From contig CAZVJQ010000002.1 in assembly GCA_964627125.1 (NCBI GenBank), positions 1 to 64,000 on the forward strand: a stretch of DNA of 64,000 nt, read 5' to 3'. Positions 18,003 to 26,276 of this stretch are shown here, one piece after another. Position 1 is the first letter of the stretch, and each line of letters opens with the position of its first letter. The translations under genes and the position numbers were made by a program. The stretch is from Fastidiosipila sp964627125 (GTDB taxonomy: Bacteria > Bacillota > Clostridia > Saccharofermentanales > Fastidiosipilaceae). The notes below the pieces were generated by a model. It ran no database searches and had not been told where the DNA came from. It saw nothing but the letters and a program-made list of their open reading frames with translations.

Positions 18003-18941
18003 ATGAGTAAAAATCAATTAGCTACAACATCCAAGATAATATTAGGAGCAATTATTATTATTGCTCTTTTAATTGCAGCTCTAATTTTCTGGCAATTCTA
18101 TTCAGGAAATGCTCTAGATTCAAGTGAAAATACAAGCTCAAGTAGCGTTGAAGAAACTAGTACAACCAGTACTACTGCTCAAGTTACAACTTCAACTGAA
18201 GTTCCAACCACAACAACTACTACAGTAGAAGATACTACCACCGAAGAAACAACAGTAGAAGAAACTACGACAACCACAACTACGGTACCTACAACACAGG
18301 CTCCGACTACACAAACTCCTACTAGCCAAGCTGCAACACCTACTCCTACAACTACTATTGAACTTGTTAGTCCAGATGGTAGAAGAGGTTCACAATTAGA
18401 TACTGCATTTACTGTAAATGGTATAGAAGTAGTAAATAAGCAGCATTGGGTAAATTCTAATTACAGACCGCTTCCAGACTACATGCAAAATAATGGTTTG
18501 CGAGAAGAAGCTTGGACAGCATTCTTAAATATGCAAGCAGCTGCTGCTGAAGAAGGCGTTACCCTAGTTCATATTAGTTCATATAGAACTTATGAATTAC
18601 AAGCAAGACTCTTCGCTAACTATTCCTTAAGAGCTGGAGAAGAAGCAGCTAATAGATATAGCGCCAGAGCTGGCCAAAGCGAACACCAAACTGGCCTCGC
18701 CATCGACATCACATCAGGTGGTGATCTATATCAAAGTTTCGCAGATACACCAGGTGGTATTTGGTTATGGGAGCATGCATATGAGTATGGATTTATTTTA
18801 CGTTACCCACAAGGTAAAGAGCACATCACTGGATATATGTTTGAACCATGGCACTTCAGATATGTTGGTGTTGATGTAGCTGCTGATTTTGGACCAAACC
18901 ATACATTAACGCTAGAAGAATATTTAGGAATAGTTCCATAA
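18003..18941 (+). CDS. VanY-like D-Ala-D-Ala carboxypeptidase, membrane-anchored with Thr-rich stalk
   Basis: A 312-residue zinc peptidase of the VanY/LdcB family that trims D-alanine or related residues from peptidoglycan stem peptides. An N-terminal membrane anchor (11-30) is followed by a Ser/Thr/Glu-rich stalk (40-120) and the catalytic domain (about 130-312). Zinc ligands are His228 and Asp235 in SEHQTGLAID and His284 in EPWHFRY, with Glu281 as the general base and Arg194 in SSYRTYE. The start at 18003 is chosen for GGGGAG upstream; a longer in-frame start at 17940 lacks such a site. A copy of the iterated word encodes Gly224-Gln-Ser, directly before the zinc motif. Confidence 0.92.
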   Translation: MSKNQLATTSKIILGAIIIIALLIAALIFWQFYSGNALDSSENTSSSSVEETSTTSTTAQVTTSTEVPTTTTTTVEDTTTEETTVEETTTTTTTVPTTQAPTTQTPTSQAATPTPTTTIELVSPDGRRGSQLDTAFTVNGIEVVNKQHWVNSNYRPLPDYMQNNGLREEAWTAFLNMQAAAAEEGVTLVHISSYRTYELQARLFANYSLRAGEEAANRYSARAGQSEHQTGLAIDITSGGDLYQSFADTPGGIWLWEHAYEYGFILRYPQGKEHITGYMFEPWHFRYVGVDVAADFGPNHTLTLEEYLGIVP

Positions 18942-19031
18942 AATTAAATGTACTAGTAAATAGATAGACAAGTAGCAAAGGGAAAAGGAGCAATACCTTA
19001 AATAGATTAAGGGTGTTGGAAAACTTAATCA

Positions 19032-19727
19032 ATGTCTGACAATAATTCAAGTGAGAAAATAACGTTAAGGAGGAAAGTATTAGATTTCTTTCTGATAGCT
19101 TTGCCCGGAATGAGAATAATAAAATCTGCATTGGCTGTATTAATTTCTGTAGTAATTATTCAATTATTAAATTATGGTGATCTAAATCAAGCAGCTATTG
19201 CAGCGCTTATCTGTGTGCAAATAGATATGAAGTCTTCAGAGTCGCAGGCATATAGTAGATTAATGGGGACTTTTGTTGCAGGTATTTACTCATATTTAGT
19301 TTTAGAATTACTCTTAAATGTATTTAATCTTGAAGTTGGTAGCCTGGCATTTATCTCTCTTGTTGTTGTATTTATGGCATTACTAATGCACATACTAGTA
19401 TTTTTAAGACTACAAACTTCGGTTAGCATTGGTGCTATTGTTTATTTAGTTATCTGTTTTGGATATGCTGGTGCAGGTCCATTAGCTTATGCGATTAATA
19501 GAACTTTATCTACTCTTCTCGGTGTTTTAGTTGCTCTATTTGTGAACTGGATTCCAATTTTAGAGAAAACTGGTGAGAAACTACGCCATACACAGGCTGA
19601 GGCTTACCAAGATATATTCCATACTGAAAATGTTCGCTACGAAAGATTCATTGACGAGAGTATAGATAAAGGTAATGAAGAAGAACAGATTAAGGATGCT
19701 GATTCTGAAGATTCGGATGAAGAATAA
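19032..19727 (+). CDS. Aromatic acid exporter family (ArAE/DUF939-like) membrane protein
   Basis: A 231-residue protein with a positively charged N-terminus, four to six hydrophobic segments (about 22-155), and an acidic cytoplasmic tail (about 175-231, ending EDSDEE). The early segment GMRIIKSALAVLISV and the AIAALICVQID region resemble the aromatic acid exporter family 1, whose members are small relatives of the FUSC efflux proteins. Transport of any given compound is not shown. The ribosome site is weak (TTGGA), and an AAGGAGG further inside (19068-19074) has no start codon at the right distance. A small CCTTAA/TTAAGG hairpin lies just before the gene (18996-19012). Confidence 0.75.
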   Translation: MSDNNSSEKITLRRKVLDFFLIALPGMRIIKSALAVLISVVIIQLLNYGDLNQAAIAALICVQIDMKSSESQAYSRLMGTFVAGIYSYLVLELLLNVFNLEVGSLAFISLVVVFMALLMHILVFLRLQTSVSIGAIVYLVICFGYAGAGPLAYAINRTLSTLLGVLVALFVNWIPILEKTGEKLRHTQAEAYQDIFHTENVRYERFIDESIDKGNEEEQIKDADSEDSDEE

Positions 19728-19776
19728 TTAAGTTTCTACTGTATTTTTATCATTTATAATAATAGTACTCATATTT

Positions 19777-20766
19777 ATGGAGGTGGTGAATATCGAACTT
19801 TGGATAGTTTTAGGAATAATAATTACACTTATACTCCTGTTTGTTTTACTCTTAATCATTGCTGCAAATCTAGCAGTAACTTATGCCTTAATTCCTGGAT
19901 CTGGAGCTGAAAAACGAGAAATTCTTGATGAAGAAGAGGCAGAGCCAGCACCTGGATTTCATGTTGATTACAATGCAGAAAGAAATAACGGAAGATTATG
20001 GCTCCAGAGCATGAATGGTGTAGTCAAAGATGTGGATATTAAAACTAAAGATAATTACATTCTAATAGGGCATCTTTTCAAGCAGAGGTCATATACAGAA
20101 AAATGGGCAATAGTTGTTCATGGATATCAATCTGAAGAGCTTTTAGCATTCAAACATGCAGAGCAATTTTATAATCAAGGTTTCAATGTACTAACTTATC
20201 AATTAAGAGCTCACGACAATAGTGAAGGTAAATATATTGGTATGGGTTTCTTAGATAAAGATGATCTCATTCAATGGACTAATTATGTAATTGATAAAGA
20301 TAGTAATGCCAAGATCGCTTACCACGGAACTTCCATGGGCGGTGCAACAGTGCTTATGGCATCAGGGATGAAAGAACTACCTACTCAAGTTCAGGCAATT
20401 ATAGATGATTGTGCTTATTCGAGCGTAGAAGAAATATTTGCTCTGGAATTAAAAAAGAGATTTAATATCTCATCTAAATTACTAATGAGATTCTTTTCTT
20501 TAGCAGCTAAAATTAGAGCTGGATATTCTTTAGAAGAGGGCGAGCTTGATCAGTATCTTAAACATAACAGTGTTCCTACATTGATTATTCATGGAGAAGA
20601 GGACGATTTCGTCCCGATTGAAATGAGTGAGAGAAATTTTAATAATATTCCACATGATGAAAAAGAGTTTATGAGGGTGGAAATAGCAAACCATGCTCAA
20701 GCACACTTCGTAGATGAAGGAAAATATTATGGGAGAGTTTTCTCATTTTTGGATAAATATCTCTAG
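19777..20766 (+). CDS. Alpha/beta hydrolase with N-terminal membrane anchor
   Basis: A 329-residue protein. A membrane segment lies at about 8-31, followed by an alpha/beta hydrolase fold: VVHGYQSEE oxyanion region, nucleophile in GTSMGG (about residue 190), the acid in HGEEDDFVP and the histidine in NHAQAHF. It resembles the YqkD/BAAT-like group of surface-bound hydrolases. The start is uncertain: the ATG at 19777 lacks a ribosome site, while GGAGG at 19779-19783 lies within the first codons, so a GTG at 19783 or 19786, or an atypical ATC at 19792, is possible. The hydrolysed substrate is unknown. Confidence 0.82.
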   Translation: MEVVNIELWIVLGIIITLILLFVLLLIIAANLAVTYALIPGSGAEKREILDEEEAEPAPGFHVDYNAERNNGRLWLQSMNGVVKDVDIKTKDNYILIGHLFKQRSYTEKWAIVVHGYQSEELLAFKHAEQFYNQGFNVLTYQLRAHDNSEGKYIGMGFLDKDDLIQWTNYVIDKDSNAKIAYHGTSMGGATVLMASGMKELPTQVQAIIDDCAYSSVEEIFALELKKRFNISSKLLMRFFSLAAKIRAGYSLEEGELDQYLKHNSVPTLIIHGEEDDFVPIEMSERNFNNIPHDEKEFMRVEIANHAQAHFVDEGKYYGRVFSFLDKYL

Positions 20767-20917
20767 CTATGAATTTGTAAACTAACCATAACTAATTTAA
20801 CTGATTTCCTACTAAAATAATAAGATAGTGTTAACTATGGCATAAGTTACCCATATGTTAAACCACGAGATTTTTATTGATGTAAAATAGATAGGAAAGA
20901 AAATTAAGAAAGATCAT

Positions 20918-20952
20918 AATATTTAGCATTGACTTAGAACTAAGCAAATATT
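20918..20952. promoter_or_regulatory. Long dyad upstream of alanine dehydrogenase
   Basis: A 35-bp region of dyad symmetry: outer arms AATATTT (20918-20924) and AAATATT (20946-20952), inner arms CTTAG (20933-20937) and CTAAG (20940-20944), around a TTGACT. It lies 59 bp before the ald start. It is more likely an operator than a terminator, because no T tract follows. The rest of 20767-21010 shows nothing recognisable. Confidence 0.5.
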
Positions 20953-21010
20953 AATGATGATATTTTATATAGTCATAAAAAAATATTAAAACGAAAGGAA
21001 GTATATATAA

Positions 21011-22129
21011 ATGATAATCGGTATACCAAAAGAAATTAAGGCACAAGAGGGTAGAGTTTCAGCAACTCCAGCAATTGTAGCTCAGTTAGTTAAGTCTGGT
21101 AATGAAGTATTAGTAGAAACACAAGCAGGTGTATTCTCAGGATATGAAGACGAGGAATATAGTGCAGTCGGAGCTCAAATTTTAGATATAGCTGAAGAGG
21201 TGTGGAATAGAGCAGAATTAATTTATAAAGTTAAAGAACCACTACCAGAGGAGTATAAATACTTCCGTGAAGGTTTAATGATCTATACATACCTACACTT
21301 AGCATCTGAAGAAGAATTAACTCAAGCACTATTAGATAATAAAGTTACAGGTATCGCATACGAAACAGTACAAGTTGACCGCACAACTCCATTATTAAAA
21401 CCAATGAGTGAGGTTGCAGGTAGAATGGCTGTTTTAGAAGGTGCTTACCACTTAAAGAGAAATACAGGTGGTAGAGGTACTATGTTAGGCGGAGTACCTG
21501 GTGTTCTTCCAGCAAATGTTGTTGTTGTCGGTGGTGGTGTAGTTGGTACTGCAGCAATCCGAATTGCAACAGGTATGGGAGCAAGAGTTACTGTAGTAGA
21601 TAATAATCTAGATAGATTAGCCGAATTAGTAGATATTTTCGGAAACGATATTGAAACTCTATATTCAACAGAATTAAACTTAGCAATGGTTGTTCAGGAA
21701 GCAGACCTAGTAATTTCTACAGTTCTAATTCCTGGTGAGAAAGCTCCTCAATTAATTACTGAAGACATGGTTAAAACAATGCCTAAAGGATCAGTAATCG
21801 TTGACGTAGCAATTGACCAAGGTGGTTCAACAAATATTACAGCTGAACATGGACCTACAACATTAGCAGAGCCAACATTCACTAAACATGGTGTTGTACA
21901 CTATGCAGTTGCAAACATTCCAGGAGCAGTTCCAAGAATGTCAACTGAAGCATTATCAAATGCAACAAGTGTTTACCTATTCGAAATTACAAGAAGAGGA
22001 TTAAAAGGTGCTATTGAACGTAGACCAGAACTAGAAGGTGCATTTAACACTGTAGCTGGTCATATTACAAATAGCCATGTTGCAAAGGCATTAAACTTAG
22101 AACTAAGAGATCCAAAAGAACTTTTATAA
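21011..22129 (+). CDS. ald: Alanine dehydrogenase
   Basis: Interconverts L-alanine and pyruvate plus ammonia, NAD-dependent, in the cytoplasm. The 372-residue length is exactly that of Ald. The family start MIIGIPKEIKAQEGRVSATP has the substrate-binding Arg15; the catalytic Lys lies in KVKEPLPEE (about 74) and the histidine in YTYLHLA (about 96). The NAD loop is VVVGGGVVGTAA (about 170-181), followed by Asp at the end of the next strand (VVDNN). Start follows AAAGGAAG. A long dyad upstream suggests dedicated regulation, and a terminator follows, so the gene is a single unit. Confidence 0.95.
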   Translation: MIIGIPKEIKAQEGRVSATPAIVAQLVKSGNEVLVETQAGVFSGYEDEEYSAVGAQILDIAEEVWNRAELIYKVKEPLPEEYKYFREGLMIYTYLHLASEEELTQALLDNKVTGIAYETVQVDRTTPLLKPMSEVAGRMAVLEGAYHLKRNTGGRGTMLGGVPGVLPANVVVVGGGVVGTAAIRIATGMGARVTVVDNNLDRLAELVDIFGNDIETLYSTELNLAMVVQEADLVISTVLIPGEKAPQLITEDMVKTMPKGSVIVDVAIDQGGSTNITAEHGPTTLAEPTFTKHGVVHYAVANIPGAVPRMSTEALSNATSVYLFEITRRGLKGAIERRPELEGAFNTVAGHITNSHVAKALNLELRDPKELL

Positions 22130-22148
22130 AATAATTTATAAATAATTC

Positions 22149-22180
22149 AAGTAGCTTCATTAAAGTGAGGCTACTTTTTT
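22149..22180 (+). terminator. Terminator of alanine dehydrogenase
   Basis: AAGTAGCTTC (22149-22158) pairs with GAGGCTACTT (22167-22176, one G-T pair), followed by further T residues. Confidence 0.85.
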
Positions 22181-22228
22181 TATTGTCTATGTATAATAGA
22201 AGGGTATGAAAAAAAGGAGTATTTCTCT

Positions 22229-23191
22229 ATGGCTAAGTTAAAAGAGCGAATAACTAATCTAGTAGACAAATTGAATAATAATAAAACAGTTATTTATGTT
22301 AAAGAGATGATGGGTAGATTTGATAATAATCAAATTCCATTAACCTCTGCAGCGACTAGTTATTATCTATTCTTTTCAATATTTCCACTGATTTTATTTT
22401 TAATATCATTATTTAATTTAATCGATCCTACCTTAGTGGATAGATTTAGCAATGAATTAGCTGGTGCTAGTTTAATTATCCCCGAGCCAGTTATTAATGT
22501 TCTAGAGAATTTTATTAATACTATTGGCCAAAGCAACTCAATCTCAGTTGTTTCCTTCAGTGGTATTGCGCTTCTATGGTCCGCATCCAGTGCATTTGGG
22601 AATATTGTAAACTCATTAAATAAAATATATGCAAGACATAATAATGATTTAAATTTCATAGTTAAAGCAGTATCCGGTATTGTTTCAGCATTAACTATTG
22701 GGTTACTACTATTACTAATATTAGTATTCCTTAGTTTTAGTGAATTAATACTATCTTTCATAGATGATATAATTTATGTCCCAGTTGAAATTAGTAACTT
22801 TATTAACGGTATTGGAACTTATTTAATTGCTTTTGCAGTCTTAGTACTAATCTTTTTTGTGATATATTCAGCACTTTCCAGATGGAAATCTAATAAGTGG
22901 TTTAGCCTTGGATCTGCGGCTTTTACAGCCTCTGCTTGGATGATAATTTCGTTTGTTATGTCCAATATTATTTCATCTAACGAGAGATATGACGTTATTT
23001 ATGGAAGTTTAGCCGCAATAATTTTCCTACTATTATGGATGTTTGCAATAGTCTTATCACTCATGATAGGAGCATTTATACATACTGAATTAATGAGACG
23101 TTGGCCAAAAAAGGAAAAAGAAAATATAGATGATGAGCCAACAGATACTGGTGGATTGGAATTGGATGAGGAGAGTTATAGTGGAGAGTAA
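22229..23191 (+). CDS. YihY/BrkB family membrane protein
   Basis: A 320-residue protein with about six membrane segments, in the YihY/virulence factor BrkB family (once mis-named ribonuclease BN). Family features include TSAATSYYLFFSIFPLILF at about 38-56, the VSFSGIALLWSASSAF stretch, and the closing YGSLAAIIFLLLWMFAIVLS region. The C-terminal tail is acidic. Function in the family is unknown. A copy of the iterated word encodes Gly-Gln-Ser in the loop after the second segment. Start follows AAAGGAG. The gene overlaps the next by 11 bases, suggesting an operon. Confidence 0.88.
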   Translation: MAKLKERITNLVDKLNNNKTVIYVKEMMGRFDNNQIPLTSAATSYYLFFSIFPLILFLISLFNLIDPTLVDRFSNELAGASLIIPEPVINVLENFINTIGQSNSISVVSFSGIALLWSASSAFGNIVNSLNKIYARHNNDLNFIVKAVSGIVSALTIGLLLLLILVFLSFSELILSFIDDIIYVPVEISNFINGIGTYLIAFAVLVLIFFVIYSALSRWKSNKWFSLGSAAFTASAWMIISFVMSNIISSNERYDVIYGSLAAIIFLLLWMFAIVLSLMIGAFIHTELMRRWPKKEKENIDDEPTDTGGLELDEESYSGE

Positions 23192-23867
23192 ATATCCAAA
23201 TGTAGAACCGAGAAAATTTTTTGCAACAATAAAGAATGAAGTTAATAGATTGAACCTTAGAGAAACACTAGCCAACAAAACTAGAGCTGAAATTAAACTA
23301 TATGCTGCAAATTTAGAACTGGATAGCAGTTTAAGAAGTAAAGTAGATATGAGAATTAGACTACAGGCTAGTTTAATTAGCCTTGGTATTTTACTGTTGC
23401 TGATTGTTGGATTAGTAATCTTAACTTTAATGGAGCAACAGATACTTGCGATAATTATGGCTGTTTTAATATTAGTTTTCTTAATATTCTCAAGCATAGG
23501 TAGAACGACTCGTAAATCTTTTGAAGAGAAGATTGCTAGAGAAAATATCTTAAGAAAAATTGAATCAGGTGAAATTAATATTGAGGATAAGGAAGTTGAA
23601 GCAAGAATTAATGATGCTGAAAATGAACTTAAATCCCTTCAAGAGGAGATTTCTAGAGTAGCTGAAGACTCACAATATTTTAAACTTCTAGATGAAAAAT
23701 ATAGATCTCTATATACAGTAAATAGACTACATGAGATTTCAAAATCTAATCGTCCTGAAAATATTGAAGAAGCTCTAGAACTTTATGACATTGAAGATGA
23801 AGCAGCTAGAGAAGAGCAAGAGAGACAAGAACAAGAGCATTTAGATCGTCTGAACAAATTCCGCTAA
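23181..23867 (+). CDS. Unrecognised two-segment membrane protein with coiled coil
   Basis: A 228-residue protein I do not recognise. Residues 1-50 are charged, two hydrophobic segments lie at about 56-76 and 80-98, and the rest is a long, highly charged helix-rich region (about 105-228, Glu/Arg/Lys/Gln) likely to form a coiled coil. The layout is a little like DUF1469/holin-III proteins, but no motif supports that. The GTG at 23181 is chosen because AGGAGA lies 7 bases upstream and it overlaps the yihY stop by 11 bases; an ATG at 23130 would give a 62-base overlap without a good ribosome site. It probably sits in an operon with yihY. Confidence 0.65.
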   Translation: MESKYPNVEPRKFFATIKNEVNRLNLRETLANKTRAEIKLYAANLELDSSLRSKVDMRIRLQASLISLGILLLLIVGLVILTLMEQQILAIIMAVLILVFLIFSSIGRTTRKSFEEKIARENILRKIESGEINIEDKEVEARINDAENELKSLQEEISRVAEDSQYFKLLDEKYRSLYTVNRLHEISKSNRPENIEEALELYDIEDEAAREEQERQEQEHLDRLNKFR

Positions 23868-23903
23868 ATTTTTATATAGAGTGAAACTCAGAAAGTAAAA
23901 GAT

Positions 23904-24986
23904 ATGAGATTGTTTCGATTAATAGCATTAATAGCGATATTAGCAATAATTGCCTATTTCCTTATAGGTTTTATCTTTACTGCAATTGCTTACTACTTAG
24001 CCTTCAAGCGAGCTGAGAAGACTGATGAATCTAAGAATGAAACAAATAAGAATTATAGGAATAGAATAAAAGAAGTTCCTTACGAGAGAACTAGTTTTAA
24101 GTCTGGTAAAAATACTCTACAAGCATATATTTTTGGAAGAAGTAATGATAGAGGCTTGTTGGTATTTGCTCATGGTCTATGGAGTTCACATAAAGATTAT
24201 ATAAATCAAATAATTTACTTGGTTGAAGAAGGGTGGCAAGTCTTCACTTATGATGCTACAGGTTGTGGCGAAAGTGAAGGTTCTAGTTCACTTGGCTTAG
24301 TACAGTCCGCTCTAGACCTGAATAAAGCTCTTAACTATATTGAGTTACAAGATGATTTTAAAGATAAGGATATATACTTGTTTGGTCACAGCTGGGGTGG
24401 TTATGCAGTAACTGCAGTTCAAAATTTCAACCACGATATTAAGGCAACAGTATCAGTTTCAGGCTATGCATATCCAGTCGACATGTTAATGGAAGTATTA
24501 AGAAAGCTTCTTAAAGATGTGGCAGGGCTCTTATATCCTTTTGCATGGATTATAAATTTACTAAGATTTGGGCGTTGGCACAGATTAAATGGAATTAAGA
24601 CACTTAAGAAAATTAAAAATCCTATGCTAGTTGTCCATGGTCAAGATGACGCACTAATATCCAGTGATGGAGCATCCCTATTTTCATATAGACATAAGGT
24701 TGAGAACAGTAATGTTACTTTCATTCGTTGGACAATTGAAGGATTCACTGGACATGATGTTCTCGGCAATTTTAACTATGAAATTGATGTAGAAAAAATC
24801 GTCGATGATATAGCTGATGATTTAGATAAGTATATTCTTGAAAATAAGCTAGTAGATAAAGAGAAGCTTATTGAAGATATAAACATTGCTATTGAAGAGC
24901 AAAATGCAGATCCAGACTATAGACTTAACATTCGCTTGATGAGAGTCGTTAATTATTTCTTTATGAGAGAGCTAAGAGAAGATTAA
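23904..24986 (+). CDS. Alpha/beta hydrolase with N-terminal membrane segment
   Basis: A 360-residue protein. A membrane segment (about 5-30) precedes an alpha/beta hydrolase: FAHGLWSSHKD at about 89-99, nucleophile Ser in GHSWGGYA (about residue 160), acid in HGQDDALI and histidine in FTGHDVLG. It is similar in plan to the hydrolase at 19777 but diverged, suggesting an old family expansion. A cytoplasmic, helical C-terminal extension of 60 residues follows. The ribosome site before the ATG is weak. Probably co-transcribed with the two preceding genes (36-base gap). The substrate is unknown. Confidence 0.83.
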   Translation: MRLFRLIALIAILAIIAYFLIGFIFTAIAYYLAFKRAEKTDESKNETNKNYRNRIKEVPYERTSFKSGKNTLQAYIFGRSNDRGLLVFAHGLWSSHKDYINQIIYLVEEGWQVFTYDATGCGESEGSSSLGLVQSALDLNKALNYIELQDDFKDKDIYLFGHSWGGYAVTAVQNFNHDIKATVSVSGYAYPVDMLMEVLRKLLKDVAGLLYPFAWIINLLRFGRWHRLNGIKTLKKIKNPMLVVHGQDDALISSDGASLFSYRHKVENSNVTFIRWTIEGFTGHDVLGNFNYEIDVEKIVDDIADDLDKYILENKLVDKEKLIEDINIAIEEQNADPDYRLNIRLMRVVNYFFMRELRED

Positions 24987-25086
24987 ACAAAATTACTTTA
25001 TTTTGTATTCATGATTATTGGGCTCAAATACCATACAATAGTTTATAAGTTAAATAAAAATAGATTAGATTAATGAAGGAGACATT

Positions 25087-25563
25087 ATGAGTAAAATATA
25101 TGAATTTGCACCATTAACAGCAAAGAAGGAAGAGTATCCACTTAGCCAACATGAAGGTGAGGTAATGCTACTAGTTAACACAGCTACCAAATGTGGATTG
25201 GCAGTGCAATTTGAAGGATTAGAGAAACTACATCAAGAATTTAAAGATGATGGTCTAGTAGTTTTAGGTTTCCCATCTGCTCAATTTATGAATCAAGAGT
25301 TAGATAATGATGAAGATATTCAGCAGACTTGTAAGGTTAATTTTGGTGTTACATTCAAGGTTCTCAAGAGAACAGAAGTAAATGGTGAGAATGCAGAACC
25401 TTTATACCAATACCTTAAGAGCGAAATCCCTGGTGAAGAAGGTCCAGAATTAGAATGGAACTTTGCTAAATTCCTAGTCAATCGTGAAGGTGAAGTAGTG
25501 AAACGCTACCATCCACAAATTACACCAGAAGAAATTAGGGCTGATATTCAAGATTTACTGTAG
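25087..25563 (+). CDS. Glutathione peroxidase family (Cys-type thiol peroxidase)
   Basis: A 158-residue peroxidase that reduces hydroperoxides, most likely with thioredoxin as is typical in bacteria without glutathione. The peroxidatic residue is Cys36 in NTATKCGLAVQFEGL; the codon is TGT, so this is not a selenoprotein. The tetrad partners are Gln66 (FPSAQF), Trp124 and Asn125 (LEWNFAKF). A possible resolving cysteine is Cys82 (QQTCKVNF). The usual FPCNQF motif has Ser-Ala in place of Cys-Asn. Start follows GAAGGAG. The next gene begins 9 bases after the stop, so they are an operon. A role in oxygen tolerance fits. Confidence 0.93.
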   Translation: MSKIYEFAPLTAKKEEYPLSQHEGEVMLLVNTATKCGLAVQFEGLEKLHQEFKDDGLVVLGFPSAQFMNQELDNDEDIQQTCKVNFGVTFKVLKRTEVNGENAEPLYQYLKSEIPGEEGPELEWNFAKFLVNREGEVVKRYHPQITPEEIRADIQDLL

Positions 25564-25572
25564 AAAAACATT

Positions 25573-26223
25573 ATGGATAAACATCAGAGAAGAAGTAGGT
25601 GGATTAATATCTTAACCGCCGTCATTATCATAGTTGCAATTCTTGCAGTTTATATATTTAGCATAGGGAGGATTCTTGTTAAGGATGACTCACCTCAGCA
25701 AGCTGATGCAGCATTTGTTTTGCAAGGACTCATTCCTAGTAGGATTCTTCATGCTGTCGATCTATACCATGAAGGGCAGATTTCTAAAATCATAATGGTT
25801 GAAGAGTATAAATCTGCTGACGAATTGCTGGATGAAAAAGGCGTAGAAATACTTCTATTTGAGCAATTAAATAAAGATATTGCTATGCAACTTGGAGTTC
25901 CTGAAGATGATATAATAATTCTTCCTGGAGCTGCTAGAAGTACAAAAGATGAAGCTATAATTCTTGGTGAGTATTTATCTACAAATGATTACTTCAACTC
26001 TATTACTATAGTTACTTCTCCTAGTCATTCATTTAGGTCATTCATGATTACTGATAATGCTTTAAATAAGCTAGATAGGGAAGTAATACTAAGTTCTCAA
26101 CCTACAACATACGAGGATTTTAATCCTAGTAGATGGTTCTTAAATAGAGAAAATATTGAAGAGGTAATCTTTGAAACTATAAAAACTCTCTCATATTATC
26201 TTATAGAGCAGTTCCAATTTTAA
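25573..26223 (+). CDS. YdcF/DUF218 family membrane-anchored protein
   Basis: A 216-residue protein with one N-terminal membrane segment (about 13-34) and a Rossmann-like DUF218 domain outside the membrane. Family motifs are visible: ADAAFVLQG (about 43-51), the SRILHAVDLYHEGQ helix, and TKDEAIILGEYLSTND, followed by IVTSPSHSFRS. DUF218 includes SanA and YdcF, linked to envelope integrity and cyclic-dinucleotide or S-adenosylmethionine binding, but no activity is assigned. It lies 9 bases after the glutathione peroxidase, so the two are an operon. A convergent terminator follows. Confidence 0.83.
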   Translation: MDKHQRRSRWINILTAVIIIVAILAVYIFSIGRILVKDDSPQQADAAFVLQGLIPSRILHAVDLYHEGQISKIIMVEEYKSADELLDEKGVEILLFEQLNKDIAMQLGVPEDDIIILPGAARSTKDEAIILGEYLSTNDYFNSITIVTSPSHSFRSFMITDNALNKLDREVILSSQPTTYEDFNPSRWFLNRENIEEVIFETIKTLSYYLIEQFQF

Positions 26224-26237
26224 ATTTAGGCAAAATT

Positions 26238-26261
26238 ATCCCCTTCCGATGAGAAGGGGAT
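26238..26261. terminator. Bidirectional terminator
   Basis: ATCCCCTT (26238-26245) pairs with AAGGGGAT (26254-26261) between two convergent genes. T tracts are poor on both sides. Confidence 0.65.
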
Positions 26262-26276
26262 TATCAACTTTATTGA

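Noticed and set aside
18100..18370. CRISPR-like short repeats
   Set aside because: These are Thr/Glu codon repeats in the VanY stalk, without spaced identical units.
23181..23867. Phage holin assignment for the two-segment membrane protein
   Set aside because: The resemblance is only in layout; no lysin or phage genes are near, and the coiled coil is too long.
25192..25197. Selenocysteine in glutathione peroxidase
   Set aside because: The peroxidatic codon is TGT (Cys), not TGA, and no selenocysteine insertion element is needed.
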